Positions 1 to 7,569 of a stretch of DNA of 64,000 nucleotides are shown here, in pieces (position 1 is the stretch's first letter; each line of letters opens with the position of its first letter). Where the stretch lies: NCBI GenBank assembly GCA_002305255.1, contig DBQN01000076.1, positions 17,980 through 81,979 of the forward strand, given 5' to 3'. The DNA comes from Firmicutes bacterium UBA1393 (GTDB lineage Bacteria; Bacillota; DTU025). Below the pieces are notes generated by a model. It had not been told where the DNA came from and did no database searches. It was given only the letters and a program-made list of their open reading frames with translations. A program made the position numbers and the translations under genes.

Positions 1-671
1 GGCTCACCGTTCGCAAGGGCCGCGCCGAGCCTGCCGAGGGCCGACTTCACTTCCTCCACATCAATGCCGTCATCACGCATCTTCCGCTCACACGTAGGGC
101 AGAAGCAGGTCATGAGCGACGTGGGATCAACCTCCCGCCCGCTCCAATCGGGATACCGGAGCCTGTCTATGAGCAGGTACTGCGGGTGGTAGTTCCGTAT
201 CATGCTCCGGATGTAGCTGCGTATGTACCTCTCAGTGTCAGGCCGCGTGGGGCAGAGCCAGTTAGGCACGACGCTGCCACCTGCAGTGACGACGCACGCC
301 CCCTGCCAGTCGCCTTCCAGTTCGATGTTGAGCGCTTTGATCCAGGGTATCACCGTGAGACCCTCGTCGGTCGCTGCCGCGGCGAGCTGCCTGATGTAGT
401 CATGACCTGAGGCCGCCTCGGTCGACAGCACAGGCCGGAACGCCAGCGTTTCATCGATCTCAAGCGGCGTCTCCTGTCGCGCTGATGTGACCACCACGCT
501 ACGCCTGGGGTTGTGGGGCAATACACCGCGCGGGTACGGATGCCTCTCCTCGAGGGTGGAGGCCTCAGCTCCCACCACCGTGCAGCCCATTGTGTGGGCT
601 ATCCTGCGGGCGACCGTCGTGGCGCCTTCATCCCGTATGTCGTGGGGATGCACCTGAACTGCGAATAGCAA
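1..671 (-). CDS. Partial TIM-barrel-like protein, possible glycosidase-related (3' end outside window)
   Basis: An open frame runs from a TTG at 671 (preceded by GAGGTG six bases upstream) off the left edge of the window, so 223 codons are seen and the C-terminus is missing. The frame is not broken and reads LFAVQVHPHD at the start. Later come IPWIKALN and YLLIDRLRYPDW, a strand-helix rhythm suggesting a TIM barrel, followed by the cysteine pair FCPTC. FCPxC after an acidic or aromatic barrel strand is seen in uncharacterised glycoside-hydrolase-like barrels; this is recalled, not searched. It is the last visible gene of the sugar-importer operon, 28 bp after the ATPase gene, which fits a role in handling the imported sugar. 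No family is assigned firmly. Confidence 0.6.
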   Translation of the reverse strand, partial: MLFAVQVHPHDIRDEGATTVARRIAHTMGCTVVGAEASTLEERHPYPRGVLPHNPRRSVVVTSARQETPLEIDETLAFRPVLSTEAASGHDYIRQLAAAATDEGLTVIPWIKALNIELEGDWQGACVVTAGGSVVPNWLCPTRPDTERYIRSYIRSMIRNYHPQYLLIDRLRYPDWSGREVDPTSLMTCFCPTCERKMRDDGIDVEEVKSALGRLGAALANGE

Positions 672-699
672 CGAACACACCTCGCGAATGAAACCGGGC

Positions 700-2235
700 C
701 TAGTAGTCACCTGTCACTGCCGTGAGCACGTCGGATACAGCGAAGTCGCCGTCTAGCTCCCGTACTACCCTGCCGCGCTGCATCACCATGACCCTGTCGC
801 ACACCCTCGACAACTCCTCAGGGTCATCGCTTATCATGATCAGCGCTCTGCCTGCAGCAGCTAGCTGCCTCAGGAATAGGTAGATCTCCTCTTTGGTACC
901 CACATCTACCCCGGCCGTGGGTTGATCGAGTATGAGGATGTCGGGCGACGCCGACAGCCACTTGGCGAGCACCACCTTCTGCTGATTGCCTCCGGATAAG
1001 GTGCCTACCTGCACCGCAGGCGAAGCAGACTTGATGTTCAGGCGAGTCGTCATCGAGCTTACCTGCTGCTTCCGCCGCCGATGATCCAGGAACGGCCCCC
1101 GGGTGAAGGTCGCGGTCACGGGAAGGAGCACGTTATCTGACACCGGTCTCACCAGCACGAGGCCCTGCTGCTTCCTGTCTTCAGGCAATAACGCCAGTCC
1201 GGATGCGACCGCCGCCCTCGGGTTCGATGGCGCGTAGTCGCGGCCTTTCATCTTTATCGAGCCGGTCTTCACAGAGCCATCAGCGCCAAAGATAGCCCGC
1301 GCAAGCTCTGTACGGCCCGATCCCACCAGGCCGGCTATGCCCAGTATCTCGCCTCTTCTGAGACTGAAGCTCACATCCTCAAACTTGCCGCGGCGGCCGA
1401 GACCGCGCACTACCATGATCTCCTCGCCTTTACCGGCCGACTGCCGGCCGTGAGTCGACGAGTCTTCCAGTCGCACCTTGTCGCCTGCGGTGATCTCCCG
1501 GCCCAGCATGTGATGGACCAGGGTGCGCCTGTCGAGTTCATCCACTGCGCGCACAGCCACGACTTGCCCGTCTCGCAATACGGTGACTCTGCTCGCCACC
1601 CGGAACACCTCTTCGAGGAAGTGGCTGATGTACACTATGGATGTGCCTGCGTCTCTAAGTCGGAACATCACCTTGAACAGCTCATCGCGCTCTGCTCGCG
1701 ACAGGCGGGCCGTGGGCTCATCCATCACCAGGATCCTGGCGTTCGCGGCGATGGCCTTGGCGATCTGCACCAGTTGCTGTTCGGCAACGCCCAGGTCTGA
1801 CACTCTCGCCCGAGGGTCGACGGCAGTGAACCCAAGCTCACCGAGGAGCCTGACGCTGCGCTCGGCAAGCGCCTTCTTGTTCAAGAGCATGTTGCCCGGA
1901 AACGACGTGCTCCGCCGGGGCTCCATACCAAGCATGATGTTCTCGGCAGCAGTCAGAGTTGGCACCAGGCTGAACTCCTGGTGGATCACGGCGACTCCAC
2001 TCTGCTGTGCCTGGCGGGGGGTGCGCATCTCGCAAACACGTCCTGCAATGGCCACCTGCCCTTCATAGTCGGGGTAGGCGCCTGCAAGCACCTTCATCAG
2101 AGTGGACTTGCCTGCCCCGTTGGCTCCCACCAACGCATGCACCTCTCCATGCATTAGGTTGAAGTCGACGTTATCGAGGGCAAGTACGCCGGGAAAGCGC
2201 TTCGTTATCCCGCGCATCTCCAACACAGGCTGCAA
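700..2235 (-). CDS. Sugar ABC importer ATP-binding protein, RbsA/MglA type
   Basis: This 511-residue protein carries two ATPase domains in tandem, the usual RbsA/MglA arrangement (about 500 aa). Domain 1 has Walker A GANGAGKST near residue 37 and Walker B ILVMDEPTA. Domain 2 has the relaxed Walker A GLVGSGRTE, the signature LSGGNQQKV and a Walker B reading LILDQPTAG, where the usual catalytic glutamate is glutamine; a weakened second site is common in this family. The start is TTG at 2235 with GAAGGTGG just upstream. It energises uptake of a monosaccharide or related compound with the permease and binding protein encoded upstream. The substrate cannot be told from sequence alone. Confidence 0.93.
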   Translation of the reverse strand: MQPVLEMRGITKRFPGVLALDNVDFNLMHGEVHALVGANGAGKSTLMKVLAGAYPDYEGQVAIAGRVCEMRTPRQAQQSGVAVIHQEFSLVPTLTAAENIMLGMEPRRSTSFPGNMLLNKKALAERSVRLLGELGFTAVDPRARVSDLGVAEQQLVQIAKAIAANARILVMDEPTARLSRAERDELFKVMFRLRDAGTSIVYISHFLEEVFRVASRVTVLRDGQVVAVRAVDELDRRTLVHHMLGREITAGDKVRLEDSSTHGRQSAGKGEEIMVVRGLGRRGKFEDVSFSLRRGEILGIAGLVGSGRTELARAIFGADGSVKTGSIKMKGRDYAPSNPRAAVASGLALLPEDRKQQGLVLVRPVSDNVLLPVTATFTRGPFLDHRRRKQQVSSMTTRLNIKSASPAVQVGTLSGGNQQKVVLAKWLSASPDILILDQPTAGVDVGTKEEIYLFLRQLAAAGRALIMISDDPEELSRVCDRVMVMQRGRVVRELDGDFAVSDVLTAVTGDY

Positions 2236-2286
2236 GAGACCACCTTCAATCAGTCAGTCAATCACTCAGTCGTGGGAAGGCCGGAG

Positions 2287-2306
2287 GGGGACGCCAACGG
2301 CGCCCC
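2287..2306 (-). terminator. Intercistronic GC-rich hairpin between binding-protein and ATPase genes
   Basis: GGGGACGCC (2287-2295) and GGCGCCCC (2299-2306) form an eight-pair stem with one bulge and a three-base loop. There is no U-tract on the minus strand. It lies just after the binding-protein stop codon, where such hairpins often stabilise the upstream message or reduce read-through so that the binding protein is made in excess of the ATPase. That role is an inference. Confidence 0.45.
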
Positions 2307-2343
2307 GCCCCGGTCGGCTCTGTTCTGCGCGCTGCCGCCTGAC

Positions 2344-3288
2344 TTACCAGGCCGGAGCGTATTCGTCTACGTTCGCGCTGGTGATCAGGGGCAGATCCAG
2401 GAAGTAGTTGGGCGTCGGTATCTTCGACTTCTCGCCGTTGAGATAGAGAGACGCCATATGTAGGGCCTCAACTGCCTGAGGATACGGATCCTGGTTCACT
2501 GTGCCGTATACGATACCTTCCTTGATGGCATCGCGAACGTCCTTGGGGTAGTCTCCGAGGATCCAGCGGACCTCTGTGCGACCGGCCATCTTCGCGTACC
2601 TGGCTGCTGCAACGCCCTCAGGCCCCTGGTCGATGATGGCGTCAAGCTGGCCCTTGGGGTAGCGCGAAAGGATGTCCTGCGCCTTCGCCAGTGCCTTGGC
2701 GCTGTCCCAGTCAGCGGCCACCGAGGTCACGATCTTGATATCGGGGTAGTCCTTGAGGTAGTCGTCAAGACCCTGCTTGCGCAGGACCTGGGCGGAGGTG
2801 CCGAGCTGCCCCATGATGAGGGCGACCTGCGCGGACTTGCCGACTGCTTCGACGAGGAGTTTGCCTTGCTGCTTGCCGAAGTAGTAGTCATCTGCTCCGA
2901 CGAATGTAACGATCTCCGCACCCTCGCCAACCTTGTTGTTGGCAGAGATCACGGGGATACCGGCTGCGTTCGCCTGCTTGATTACGGGCACTACTGCCTG
3001 GGCGTCGCCGGGCACTATGACGATCATGTCGACCTTCTCGGCTATGAACTGCCTGACCACGGCCACCTGAGTGTTGGGGTCGCCCTGCCCGTCGCGAAGG
3101 AGAAGCTTGAGGTTGTACTTGGCGGCGCCATCATTGAGACCCTTGATGAAATTGGCGTAGAAAGGTACGGACATGTTCCAGATAGTCGCCCCGATAGTGA
3201 ACTGCTCCGCCGCGGCGTTCACCGCTCCGGCGAACACGACTGCTGACAGAACCGCAAGTATTGCGAGTAAACGGATTGTGCGTCGCAT
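2344..3288 (-). CDS. Sugar ABC importer substrate-binding protein, RbsB type
   Basis: This 314-residue exported protein has a positively charged start (MRRTIRLL), a hydrophobic core and an AVNAAAEQ cleavage region near residue 27. The mature part follows the periplasmic binding protein type I fold of ribose/galactose binders: IGATIWNMSVPFYAN at the first strand, then IVIVPGDAQAVVPVI and IPVISANNKV. There is no lipobox cysteine, unusual for a single-membrane Firmicute, where binding proteins are usually lipid-anchored. AGGAGG lies eight bases before the ATG. It delivers substrate to the permease encoded upstream (3412-4335). The ligand is unknown. Confidence 0.92.
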   Translation of the reverse strand: MRRTIRLLAILAVLSAVVFAGAVNAAAEQFTIGATIWNMSVPFYANFIKGLNDGAAKYNLKLLLRDGQGDPNTQVAVVRQFIAEKVDMIVIVPGDAQAVVPVIKQANAAGIPVISANNKVGEGAEIVTFVGADDYYFGKQQGKLLVEAVGKSAQVALIMGQLGTSAQVLRKQGLDDYLKDYPDIKIVTSVAADWDSAKALAKAQDILSRYPKGQLDAIIDQGPEGVAAARYAKMAGRTEVRWILGDYPKDVRDAIKEGIVYGTVNQDPYPQAVEALHMASLYLNGEKSKIPTPNYFLDLPLITSANVDEYAPAW

Positions 3289-3337
3289 ATCAACTGCCTC
3301 CTATCGATTTGCATAGATTCGGAACTGTTTAACCCGA

Positions 3338-3357
3338 TTCGATACGTTTCGATACGT
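3338..3357 (-). repeat. Perfect tandem 10-bp repeat in the leader of the binding-protein gene
   Basis: TTCGATACGT occurs twice head to tail (3338-3347 and 3348-3357) in the 123-bp gap between the permease and binding-protein genes. The 10-bp period puts both copies on the same face of the helix, which suits a protein-binding site. No promoter elements were clear beside it. A regulatory role is inferred only. Confidence 0.4.
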
Positions 3358-3411
3358 GCCCCCACACACCGCGTCGCCTGCGGGCTCGCTTGCCCGCCCG
3401 GATCACCACCT

Positions 3412-4335
3412 TCACCTATGCCCCTTTGTTGCGGTATCGAGACCGACTGCGAGCAGGATGATCAAGCCCGTCACAGCAGGTTGCCAGTAAGGCGAGACAT
3501 TCATCAAGTTCAGCGCGTTGGAGATCAAGCCGAGAACGAGCACTCCGATGATGGTGTTCAGCACGCTTCCCTGCCCGCCGGAGAGGGGCGTGCCCCCTAC
3601 CACGACGGCAGCGATGGCGTTGAGCTCGTAGCCTACGGCCGCCTGAGGTTGGCCTGTGTTGGTCTGGCCGAGAAGGATGAGGCCTCCCACGCCGGCGAGG
3701 AGTGCTGTGACGGTGTACACCACTGTCTTAGTCCTCTTTACGTCGATGCCCGATAGCCTAGTCGCATCCTCGTTGCCGCCCAGCGCCAGCACATATTGAC
3801 CATAGGGAGTATGCTTGAGGAGCACCTGCATGACTACGGCTATGACGACAGCAAGCGATGTCGCGATGGGAAATGGGCCGATGTTGCCCAGGCCCACCCT
3901 CATGTATTCGAAGGGCAGCCCGTAGATGGGCGTAGCATTAGTGGCGATGTAGAGGATGCCCCGCGTGAGCGTCTGAACGCCTAGGGTAGTTACGAACGGC
4001 ACAATCCCAGCTCTCGATATGAGGAGCCCGTTGAGCAACCCCGCCGCGGTGGCTGCGGCCAAACCGGCCAGCACGCCGAGGAGGATTCCGTGGCGGACCA
4101 TGACAGCGGCTCCAGCCATCCCAGCCAGGGCGGCAGTGGAACCCACCGACAGGTCGATGCCTCCGGTGATCAGCACGAAGGTCACCCCTGAGGCTATGAT
4201 CGCGTTGACGGAGTTCTGCTGCAGCAAGTTCAGCAAGTTCTGGGGATTTCTGAACGTGGGCACTGTCGCGTACAGCAGCGCGAACATGACCACCAGGATG
4301 ATCACCATTCCATAAGATCGTACGAAGCTCTTCAT
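3412..4335 (-). CDS. Sugar ABC importer permease, RbsC type
   Basis: A 307-residue integral membrane protein with eight or more hydrophobic segments. It has the RbsC-like motif ITGGIDLSVGS after the second segment and AAVVVGGTPLSGGQGS near residue 250, both hallmarks of the ribose/branched-sugar permease family (BPD_transp_2). The frame is open from 4365, but that start would overlap the preceding gene. ATG at 4335 has GAGG eight bases upstream and begins MKSFVRSYGM, so it is preferred. It is encoded 10 bp after the ROK regulator in the same transcript and forms the transmembrane pore of the importer. Confidence 0.92.
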   Translation of the reverse strand: MKSFVRSYGMVIILVVMFALLYATVPTFRNPQNLLNLLQQNSVNAIIASGVTFVLITGGIDLSVGSTAALAGMAGAAVMVRHGILLGVLAGLAAATAAGLLNGLLISRAGIVPFVTTLGVQTLTRGILYIATNATPIYGLPFEYMRVGLGNIGPFPIATSLAVVIAVVMQVLLKHTPYGQYVLALGGNEDATRLSGIDVKRTKTVVYTVTALLAGVGGLILLGQTNTGQPQAAVGYELNAIAAVVVGGTPLSGGQGSVLNTIIGVLVLGLISNALNLMNVSPYWQPAVTGLIILLAVGLDTATKGHR

Positions 4336-4345
4336 CGGCCCGACC

Positions 4346-5536
4346 TCACTTAACCATCGTCGCAAGGGGGTTCTCGGTAGTGCTGTGGAGTGTGAGTGCC
4401 ACGGCTCCCATTACGCCTGCGTCAACCCCCAGTGAGCTGACCCTGATATCCGGAGCCGCCTGCAACACAGGGCGGCACAGCTCCTCCAGCCGGTCCTTGA
4501 ACAGATCGGCTCCGCCTGCCACACCTCCGCCCAGCACGATCACCTCGGGGTCGAGCACAGTGGCCAGCGCCAGCACGGCTATGGACAGGTGCCGGGCAAA
4601 CTCCTCCACAGCCTCAACTGCAGCCGGATCGCCCTTCCTTGCCAGCTCGAACACTCTCTCGGCGTCGGCTTCGGTGTCGGCACCTGCATCGGCTCTGCCC
4701 TGCGCCTTCAAGCGGTAAAGCGCCGCAAGGCCGGTGCCGCTGGCCGTCTGTTCAAGGCATCCAAAGGGCCGGTACTCCAGGCCAAGGCAAGACGGATCGG
4801 TGACGAGATCACACACTTCGCCGGCAGCGCGACGGGATCCCAGATGGAGTCGGCCATCGAGGACGATGCCTGCTCCAAGCCCTGTGCCAATCGCAAGGCA
4901 CGCCATGCTTCTGCTGCCCTGCCCCGCCCCGTACCAGTACTCGCCCAGTGCCAGGAGGTTCACATCGTTCTCAACGAACACCCTGTAGGGGAGTGCAGCT
5001 TCCAGGTCTCGCTTGAGGTCAACCCACTGCCAACCCAATGCAGGCGCCCACTTCACGACTCCGTTGTCTAGCACCACTCCCGGTATCCCCACACCCACGC
5101 CCCGAATGAGGCCGGGATCGATGCCGGATCTGGTCACTATCTCATTGATGAAGCTCACCAGTGAACTCAGAACAGCGTCGCCGCCGCGGTCGGCCGCCGT
5201 GGGTTGCACCATGCGCACCAGGGGCCTACCGCCGAGGTCAGTGAGGGCTCCCGCCATCTTGGTGCCCCCGAGGTCTACTCCCACCACGTAGCCTGACGTC
5301 TCATTCAAGCCCAGCAGCACCTGTCGCCTCCCGCCGCCCTTTGACTCCGCGCGATGCAGCTCCACAACTAGGCCCTCAGTTCTCAACTCGGTGATGATCT
5401 TTGATACCGTCGCCCGCGCCAGCCCGCTTACCTCACATATCTGAGTCTGCGAGATCGGACCCTGTTTGGACAGCAAGTCAACAACTGCCGCTCTGTTCAT
5501 TGCCTTCATCAGTGCCGGGTTCCCTGGACGGATCAT
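4346..5536 (-). CDS. ROK-family transcriptional regulator of the sugar operon
   Basis: The N-terminus is a winged helix-turn-helix (VVDLLSKQGPISQTQI... RATVSKII). A sugar-kinase-like ROK domain follows, with the phosphate motif DLGGTKMAGAL and the catalytic-type aspartate in ENDVNLLALGEY. The family's zinc-binding cluster is degenerate: only the cysteines of SCLGLEYRPFGCLE remain and the usual CxCG pair is missing, so a regulator is more likely than a kinase. ATG at 5536 lies six bases after GAGGTG and is chosen over GTG at 5545. It leads the sugar-importer operon and probably controls it in response to a sugar; a XylR-like operator candidate sits just upstream. Confidence 0.88.
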   Translation of the reverse strand: MIRPGNPALMKAMNRAAVVDLLSKQGPISQTQICEVSGLARATVSKIITELRTEGLVVELHRAESKGGGRRQVLLGLNETSGYVVGVDLGGTKMAGALTDLGGRPLVRMVQPTAADRGGDAVLSSLVSFINEIVTRSGIDPGLIRGVGVGIPGVVLDNGVVKWAPALGWQWVDLKRDLEAALPYRVFVENDVNLLALGEYWYGAGQGSRSMACLAIGTGLGAGIVLDGRLHLGSRRAAGEVCDLVTDPSCLGLEYRPFGCLEQTASGTGLAALYRLKAQGRADAGADTEADAERVFELARKGDPAAVEAVEEFARHLSIAVLALATVLDPEVIVLGGGVAGGADLFKDRLEELCRPVLQAAPDIRVSSLGVDAGVMGAVALTLHSTTENPLATMVK

Positions 5537-5560
5537 CCTGTGCACCTCACACCGATTTTG

Positions 5561-5589
5561 AAATGTTTATTCGCCAAAGAAACAAACTA
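5561..5589 (-). promoter_or_regulatory. Candidate ROK/XylR-type operator
   Basis: This AT-rich stretch contains, on the minus strand, TAGTTTGTTT, then about ten bases, then AATAAACATT. The first half matches the remembered XylR operator half-site TTAGTTTGTTT in ten of eleven positions counting the flanking base; the second half is weaker. It lies about 25 bp before the ROK start, so autoregulation is the natural reading. This is inferred from pattern and position. Confidence 0.45.
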
Positions 5590-5625
5590 TCCTGCCACTA
5601 TCCCACGGAGGCGCAGAAAAGTTGC

Positions 5626-6513
5626 CTACGCTTCTACCCCTGCCTGGCGCAGTTGCTCCTTTGCGATTCGCCTGCCTGTGGGCGTCACTGCGAGTCCGCC
5701 GCCAGCGGTCTCTCTGAGTGAGACGGGCAGGTCTCGACCGACTGCCCCCATGGCGTCTATGACCTCATCCGGAGGAATGACACTTCGTATCCCGGCCATG
5801 GCCATGCTCGCAGCGGCCAGCGACACTGATGATGATATGGCATTGCGTTTGATACATGGGACTTCTACAAGACCGGCTACGGGGTCGCACACCAGGCCCA
5901 ACATGCCCTTCAGGGCCAGAGCTACCGCCTGTATACACTGCTCCGGACTGCCGCCACTGAGCTGCACCACCGCCGCTGCAGCCATGGCAGCAGCTGAGCC
6001 GCACTCTGCCTGGCATCCGCCGGCGGCACCCGAGAGCGTGCTCTTCCTCTCTATGACGGATCCGATGGCGCCCGCGGCGAACAGCGCTTCGATGAGCTCA
6101 TCATCGCCGGACCCAAGGCGCTCGCCTACCGCCAGCAGCACCCCTGGGATGATCCCACACGAGCCTGCGGTGGGCGCCGCCACGATCCTGCCCATACATG
6201 CGTTGACCTCGCTCACGGCAAGCGCGTAGGAGATCGCCGAGCAGAGAGGCTCGCCTCCGATGGCGCGCACCGCCTCCGGGGCCTGTCGCATCAGGCGAGC
6301 GTCGCCACCGGTGAGGCCACTTCTCGATCTCCCGCCTCCGAGCCCTCTGGCGACGGCGTCTCGCATGACCTGAAGGCGGTCTCGCATCCGCTCATTGAGC
6401 GACTCGACCGGCTCCCCCGTCTCCTGCCACTCCCACTCCCTGGCCAGAACACCTATGTTCACCCCGAGCGACGAGGCCGAGGCTGCCAATTCCTGAAGAC
6501 TGATTGCCTGCAT
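5626..6513 (-). CDS. sdaAA: L-serine dehydratase, iron-sulfur-dependent, alpha subunit
   Basis: The 295-residue protein is the catalytic subunit of the two-part L-serine ammonia-lyase (serine to pyruvate plus ammonia). The conserved cysteine-bearing segments for the 4Fe-4S cluster are present: APTAGSCGIIPG, GCQAECGSAA and GLVCDPVAGLVEVPC. Length and order match the Bacillus SdaAA subunit. GGAGG lies ten bases before the ATG. The gene follows the beta-subunit gene with a 14-bp gap and is surely co-transcribed with it. It supports serine catabolism and is oxygen-sensitive in known members. Confidence 0.95.
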   Translation of the reverse strand: MQAISLQELAASASSLGVNIGVLAREWEWQETGEPVESLNERMRDRLQVMRDAVARGLGGGRSRSGLTGGDARLMRQAPEAVRAIGGEPLCSAISYALAVSEVNACMGRIVAAPTAGSCGIIPGVLLAVGERLGSGDDELIEALFAAGAIGSVIERKSTLSGAAGGCQAECGSAAAMAAAAVVQLSGGSPEQCIQAVALALKGMLGLVCDPVAGLVEVPCIKRNAISSSVSLAAASMAMAGIRSVIPPDEVIDAMGAVGRDLPVSLRETAGGGLAVTPTGRRIAKEQLRQAGVEA

Positions 6514-6527
6514 GCCTAAACTACCTC

Positions 6528-7199
6528 CTACGAAACCGCCAGGGGCGGCAGGCTGATAGTGGACCGGATGCCGTTCATCCGCGAGAGCACCGCCGTCAGC
6601 TCGGGCGATGCGGCCTGGTCCAGTTGGATGATGGCCAGCGCAGTGCCGTGGCGCGCCTCCCGTGACACGTTCATCGTCGCAATGTTCACATCCTCCGTGG
6701 CGAGGAGGGAGGTGATCCTGGCTATTACGCCGGGTTGGTCGGTATATGCCACGATCAGGGCATGGTTCTCACCTGTGAACGCTACGTCGAACTTGCCGAT
6801 GCGGGTGATCACGATGGCGCCGCCGCCCACTGACGAGCCGGTGACCTCGACGATGCTTCCTGACGCCGTGGTCAGCTCCATCTTTGCCGTATTGGGATGC
6901 ACGTCGCCGAGGTCGGCAGGTTCGATATGCACTTCAAGCCCGGCTTCTGCCGCCCACTTCATCGAGTCTGGAATGCGTTCATCATCAGGCGTCATGCCGA
7001 GCAAGCCCGCCACCAGCGCCACGTCAGTGCCATGGCCGCGATAGGTCTGGGCGAATGAGCCATGAAGCAGTATGCGGGCAGATCTGGGCTGTCCGCCTGC
7101 GATGGCGCGGCTAGCGAGGCCCAATCGCACCGCGCCCGCGGTGTGAGAGGAGGACGGCCCAACCATAATCGGGCCTATTATCTGAAATACGCTGCCCAT
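6528..7199 (-). CDS. sdaAB: L-serine dehydratase, iron-sulfur-dependent, beta subunit
   Basis: A 223-residue protein beginning MGSVFQIIGPIMVGPSSSHT, the conserved N-terminal signature of SdaAB. An ACT domain follows at the C-terminus (ALIVAYTDQPGVIARITSLL), which in this family senses or binds serine. The frame stays open to 7265, but ATG at 7199 has AAGGAG nine bases upstream and gives the family start. It pairs with the alpha subunit directly downstream. A minus-strand TATACT at 7237-7242 may be its -10 element, with no strong -35. Confidence 0.94.
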   Translation of the reverse strand: MGSVFQIIGPIMVGPSSSHTAGAVRLGLASRAIAGGQPRSARILLHGSFAQTYRGHGTDVALVAGLLGMTPDDERIPDSMKWAAEAGLEVHIEPADLGDVHPNTAKMELTTASGSIVEVTGSSVGGGAIVITRIGKFDVAFTGENHALIVAYTDQPGVIARITSLLATEDVNIATMNVSREARHGTALAIIQLDQAASPELTAVLSRMNGIRSTISLPPLAVS

Positions 7200-7569
7200 G
7201 TCAGCTATCTCCTTCGTGGGGTGAGTCTGCTGGCTAAGTATACCGTACGAACGCCCGGAGTGCATCGGAGCGGGCGGCGGGGAGTTGGCGCGGAGGGGTT
7301 GGCCCCGATGGGCCGTCGCGGCAGAAGGCGGGCGGCGGGGCCGAGGCGGAGCGGCCGCGGCGAAGCAACAGCTGAGGGCGACGGGGCATGGCGGTCTTGC
7401 CTGAGCTCGGTGGGCCTGCCACGTCTTACATAATCACAGCGTGGGACATGATGGTAGAATGAGTGTGCACAGCGTGATGTGCGATATCGAGGTCTGAGGT
7501 GCGACTGCACCTCAGCAACTGTGTTCCAAATAGACTAAAGCGAATGTGAATGGAAGTGCATACTTCAAG
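7200..7569. other. Divergent intergenic region with very GC-rich core and a hairpin
   Basis: The region separates the serine dehydratase genes from the secreted-protein gene. Bases 7265-7390 are extremely GC-rich with no convincing gene. TATACT on the minus strand (7237-7242) could serve sdaAB, and TAGAAT on the plus strand (7455-7460) could serve the rightward gene, each without a good -35. A perfect nine-pair hairpin occupies 7494-7515. No RNA family was recognised. Confidence 0.4.
7494..7515 (+). other. Perfect 9-bp hairpin in the leader of the secreted-protein gene
   Basis: CTGAGGTGC (7494-7502), loop GACT, and GCACCTCAG (7507-7515) pair without mismatch. It lies between a possible -10 (7455-7460) and the start codon at 7546 or 7570. 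There is no U-run after it, so a simple terminator is unlikely. It could be an operator or a leader structure. Confidence 0.4.

Noticed and set aside
2247..2272. TCAGTCAA-type short tandem repeat upstream of the sugar ATPase gene
   Set aside because: The units are irregular tetranucleotides over about 26 bases, with no clear function and no coding effect; too weak to list as a feature.
7266..7430. Small genes in the extremely GC-rich stretch between sdaAB and the secreted protein
   Set aside because: The open frames are arginine/proline/alanine-rich on both strands, the usual product of GC-rich noise, and lack ribosome sites.
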